Source of the DNA: Sphingomonadales bacterium Ga0077559
GTDB taxonomy: Bacteria; Pseudomonadota; Alphaproteobacteria; Sphingomonadales; Sphingomonadaceae
DNA length: 64,000 bases
Reading direction: 5' to 3'
NCBI GenBank assembly: GCA_001464315.1
Contig: LNFK01000053.1
Span: forward strand, 1-64,000
Shown here: positions 61,979 through 64,000 of the stretch, one piece after another
Layout of the letters: every line of letters starts with the position of its first letter
Numbering within the stretch: position 1 is the stretch's first letter
Position numbers and translations under genes: made by a program
The notes under the pieces: model-generated
What the model was told of the DNA's origin: nothing
The model's input: only the letters and a program-made list of their open reading frames with translations
Database searches by the model: none

Positions 61979-63022
61979 ATGTCTATCTTCAGCCAAATTG
62001 ACCTGATGGCGCGTGGCGGTTCTATTGCATTACTTGCTTTATGGAGCTGGTTGCTCATCCGCGATCACCGCCCAGTCCTTGCGGCCAGAGTAGCGGTGCT
62101 AATGAATATCGCGATTATTTGCTATTTGCTGACTACTGCCGATTGGATGGACCGGCATTTTAGTGTTCTTGGCCTTACCATTGCTTTGGGCGCAGGTTCG
62201 GCACCGGGGTTGTTTTGGCTTTTTTCCAAAGCTTGGTTCAACGACGAAAAGCAGATCGGCTTGAGCAGCATTTACCTAGTGCTGTTTTCGATTCTCAATA
62301 TGCTGATAATGCAACTTAGCTTTATTGAAGGCGGCGCCGTCAATCAAATTACCGGGGCTATTTTTCGTCTCGGCATGTTGGCGTTTGCTGGTGCAGGACT
62401 GTGGGAAGCATGGCGCGGACGAAATGGCGATCTTGTCGAGGGACGCAGGAGATTGCGGCCGCGGATCGTTGCGGCAGTCGGCGGCTATGTCATCATTATT
62501 GCGTTTACCGAAATCGCTGTCTTCAACGCCGCTGCCCCGCGTTGGATTATTGGGATTGTCGGCAGTAGCATCGTTCTGATTACATTCCTGTTTTGCGCGG
62601 CGATGTTCGGAATGCGGCAGGCGGATTTGTTCGGCCCAGTAAATGGCGGAAAGCCGATAACTGCCAGAACTGTTGCCGACGACCCGCTTGCAGAAAAACT
62701 GTGCAACCATATGGAGCGCGAATTGGCATGGCGTGACGAAGGTTTATCGATCGCCGCACTTGCAGCCCAGTTGGGCGAGCAGGAATACCGGTTGCGCCGT
62801 GTTATCAATGGACAGCTTGGCCATCGGAACTTTGCCGCGTTTCTGAACGGGTATCGGCTCACCGAAGTAAAGGCAGCACTTGCCGATCCTAGCCAAAAAG
62901 AAGTGCCAATTATCACCATCGCGCTAGATGCAGGTTTTGGTTCGCTCGGTCCGTTCAACCGCGCATTTCGTGAAGCCGAGGGGATGACGCCCAGCGCGTT
63001 TAGAGCACAAGCCGCTGGCTGA
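61979..63022 (+). CDS. Membrane-anchored AraC-family transcriptional regulator
   Basis: 347 residues from ATG 61979. The N-terminal about 215 residues contain six or seven hydrophobic segments (LLALWSWLLIRD, VAVLMNIAIICYLLTT, LGLTIALGAGSAPGLFWLF, SSIYLVLFSILNMLIM, and others), then a linker and a C-terminal AraC HTH pair (about 245-345; GLSIAALAAQLGEQEYRLRRVINGQLGHRNFAAFLNGYR, IALDAGFGSLGPFNRAFREAEGMTPSAFR). A sensory membrane module joined directly to a DNA-binding domain makes it a one-component membrane regulator. Its own stop codon lies within the downstream operator at 63017-63050. No strong ribosome-binding site is visible before the ATG. Confidence 0.85.
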   Translation: MSIFSQIDLMARGGSIALLALWSWLLIRDHRPVLAARVAVLMNIAIICYLLTTADWMDRHFSVLGLTIALGAGSAPGLFWLFSKAWFNDEKQIGLSSIYLVLFSILNMLIMQLSFIEGGAVNQITGAIFRLGMLAFAGAGLWEAWRGRNGDLVEGRRRLRPRIVAAVGGYVIIIAFTEIAVFNAAAPRWIIGIVGSSIVLITFLFCAAMFGMRQADLFGPVNGGKPITARTVADDPLAEKLCNHMERELAWRDEGLSIAALAAQLGEQEYRLRRVINGQLGHRNFAAFLNGYRLTEVKAALADPSQKEVPIITIALDAGFGSLGPFNRAFREAEGMTPSAFRAQAAG

Positions 63023-63050
63023 TTTCGAAATCGGCTAGCCAGTTTCGGAA
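63017..63050 (+). promoter_or_regulatory. Predicted regulator-binding element for the desaturase gene
   Basis: GGCTGATTTCGAAATCGGCT at 63017 onward and AGCCAGTTTCGGAA to 63050. The TTTCGAA and TTTCGGA half-sites start at 63023 and 63043, 20 bases apart, same orientation. A TAAACT at 63060-63065 is a possible -10. It overlaps the AraC-type stop codon and ends 63 bases before the desaturase start. Almost identical to the element upstream of the UrcA-type gene. Confidence 0.72.
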
Positions 63051-63113
63051 TGATGCGAGTAAACTGCGCGTTAGGCAGGCAGGTGAATTGTATTTACTGC
63101 CAAGGACCACACT

Positions 63114-63929
63114 ATGACCACTGGATTTCCTCCCCTCGACATTCTGCTCAACCATGGGCTGGATATTGTCAGCTTCGATATGGGGCGATACCTGATCGCT
63201 GCATCGCTTACCTTTGCAGTCGTCTGGATGTTACGCCGCACCGCGCTTAAAACCCGTAAGATACAGACACGCGAAGCAACTTCAGCCGACATGCGGCGCG
63301 AATTTTTGCAATCGCTTCAATCAGTGTTTGTTTACACAATTGGTGTGTGCTTCCTGATCTGGGGCCGCGAGGTTGGCCTGTTTTACAGCATTCTTGGCGA
63401 AGGGATCGGGATTTGGACCGACCTGTTCATTCTCGCTGCAATAATCATTGCGCACGACGCCTATTTCTATTGGGCGCACCGTTTCATGCACCATCCGAAA
63501 CTGTTCAAGACATTCCACCGCGCGCATCACCGTTCGATCACGCCGACACCTTGGGCCGCGTATAGTTTCGCCATGCCCGAGGCTGTGGTCATGTTCATGT
63601 TTGTGCCCATCTGGCAGTTCTTCGTTCCGACACCGGGCTGGGTGATGTTCACCTGGCTCAATTTCCAGATCATCCGCAATGCCATGGGCCATGCCGGCTT
63701 CGAATTTATGCCACGCTGGTGGCTGGCGACGCCGCTGACCAGCTGGATCAACACAACGACGCACCATGACTTGCACCATAATGGCGGCTTCAACACAAAT
63801 TACGGCCTATATTTCACGTGGTGGGACAAATGGATGGGAACCGAACATCCCAAATATCATGCGAAATTTGCCGAGGTCGTCGGACGCGGCAAAGAGCAGA
63901 TCGGAGTGCCGGAAACCGCGCTCGCTTAG
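63114..63929 (+). CDS. Sterol desaturase / fatty acid hydroxylase superfamily protein
   Basis: 271 residues with about four to five transmembrane helices and the three His boxes of the membrane diiron hydroxylase superfamily: H114 and H122-RFM-HH127, H135-RAHH (HXXHH) and H217HDLHH222 (HXXHH). These enzymes use Fe2 and O2 to hydroxylate or desaturate lipids, sterols or carotenoids. The actual substrate is not indicated; in a sphingomonad, fatty acyl or sphingoid chains, or hopanoid-related lipids, are possible. The promoter region holds an AraC-type operator. Stop overlaps the next convergent gene by TTAG. Confidence 0.9.
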   Translation: MTTGFPPLDILLNHGLDIVSFDMGRYLIAASLTFAVVWMLRRTALKTRKIQTREATSADMRREFLQSLQSVFVYTIGVCFLIWGREVGLFYSILGEGIGIWTDLFILAAIIIAHDAYFYWAHRFMHHPKLFKTFHRAHHRSITPTPWAAYSFAMPEAVVMFMFVPIWQFFVPTPGWVMFTWLNFQIIRNAMGHAGFEFMPRWWLATPLTSWINTTTHHDLHHNGGFNTNYGLYFTWWDKWMGTEHPKYHAKFAEVVGRGKEQIGVPETALA

Positions 63930-64000
63930 GGCGCTTCTTCACCCCATAGACGTTCGTCTTCGATATAGCCAAAGCGGCCGGCATTTTCAAAACGGCACCA
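63926..64000 (-). CDS. 3' end of an unidentified gene, partial (starts beyond window)
   Basis: The minus-strand frame is open from the right edge for 24 codons to a TAA at 63928-63926, encoding WCRFENAGRFGYIEDERLWG followed by EEAP. The amino-acid composition and the 4-base overlap with the desaturase stop, as at several other convergent junctions here, support a real C-terminus. Too little is visible to name it. Confidence 0.55.
   Translation of the reverse strand, partial: WCRFENAGRFGYIEDERLWGEEAP

Noticed and set aside
1-64000. tRNA, rRNA, CRISPR array, insertion sequence or prophage
   Set aside because: No cloverleaf, rRNA segment, regular short direct repeat array, transposase motif or terminal inverted repeat pair was visible; intergenic regions are short.

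Overview
The window reads as a chromosomal segment of a sphingomonad (Alphaproteobacteria, Sphingomonadaceae; a Sphingopyxis/Sphingorhabdus/Sphingomonas-like organism). The reasoning is indirect: moderately high GC, dense packing with many 4-nt gene overlaps, two large TonB-dependent receptors, a 1,549-residue NAD-specific glutamate dehydrogenase, short and hisZ-dependent histidine synthesis, a UrcA-family protein, and a serC-type 5' leader of the sort described in alphaproteobacteria. I see no rRNA, tRNA, CRISPR array, prophage, transposase or plasmid-type function; this is mostly core and lightly accessory genome.

Layout. 1-3.2 kb: 3' two-thirds of rpoC with its terminator, then a decayed fragment of a winged-helix ArsR-type regulator. 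3.2-5.7 kb: a leftward arsenic operon arsR-arsI-arsC-acr3 driven from a promoter overlaid by a perfect 11-bp inverted repeat. 5.8-9.05 kb: a MacA/MacB-type tripartite exporter (adaptor, ATPase, permease). 9.05-11.6 kb: TonB-dependent receptor and a small lipoprotein. 11.7-19.3 kb: a leftward run tsaC/sua5 - M48 protease - RND adaptor - RND pump - msrA - galU. 19.3-28.5 kb: acyl-CoA dehydrogenase and DUF815-type ATPase, PQQ-type sugar dehydrogenase, small membrane protein, small conserved protein, putA, glycine-zipper protein, phytase-like esterase. 28.5-33.2 kb: rpmB, tadA, dienelactone hydrolase, LytS/LytTR two-component system, an HD-domain protein, a 42-residue basic protein. 33.2-44 kb: NAD-glutamate dehydrogenase, dicarboxylate/amino-acid symporter, methyltransferase, MFS transporter, purA, and a secreted esterase with a Cys-rich prodomain. 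44-48.2 kb: hisZ and the serC-serA pair with a leader RNA and an intercistronic palindromic repeat. 48.2-54.6 kb: PepSY/ferric-reductase-like membrane pair, extensin-like lipoprotein, LOG-family protein, membrane-anchored cytochrome c, pheA, and a glycosyltransferase/LpxH-like phosphoesterase pair. 54.7-60.3 kb: second TonB receptor, DUF2171 protein, polA. 60.7-64 kb: GNAT-like protein, then urcA - araC-type regulator - sterol desaturase, and the 3' end of another gene.

How the parts work together. Arsenic handling is complete for inorganic arsenate and extends to organoarsenicals through the ArsI C-As lyase. Amino-acid metabolism dominates the middle: proline to glutamate (PutA), glutamate to 2-oxoglutarate (NAD-GDH), serine (SerC/SerA), phenylalanine (PheA) and histidine (HisZ). 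Envelope maintenance and efflux are represented by MacAB-like and RND systems, MsrA, proteases and lipoproteins.

The most interesting signals are at the right end and in the architecture. A membrane-anchored AraC-type regulator is flanked by two near-identical tandem half-site elements, one pointing to urcA and one to a sterol-desaturase gene, which predicts a compact three-gene regulon. Eight of about fourteen convergent gene junctions overlap by exactly four bases at their stop codons. Also notable are an HD-domain protein whose metal-ligand pattern resembles PhnZ-type oxygenases, a Cys-rich-repeat/esterase fusion, and a perfect 13-bp inverted repeat at 54.6 kb.
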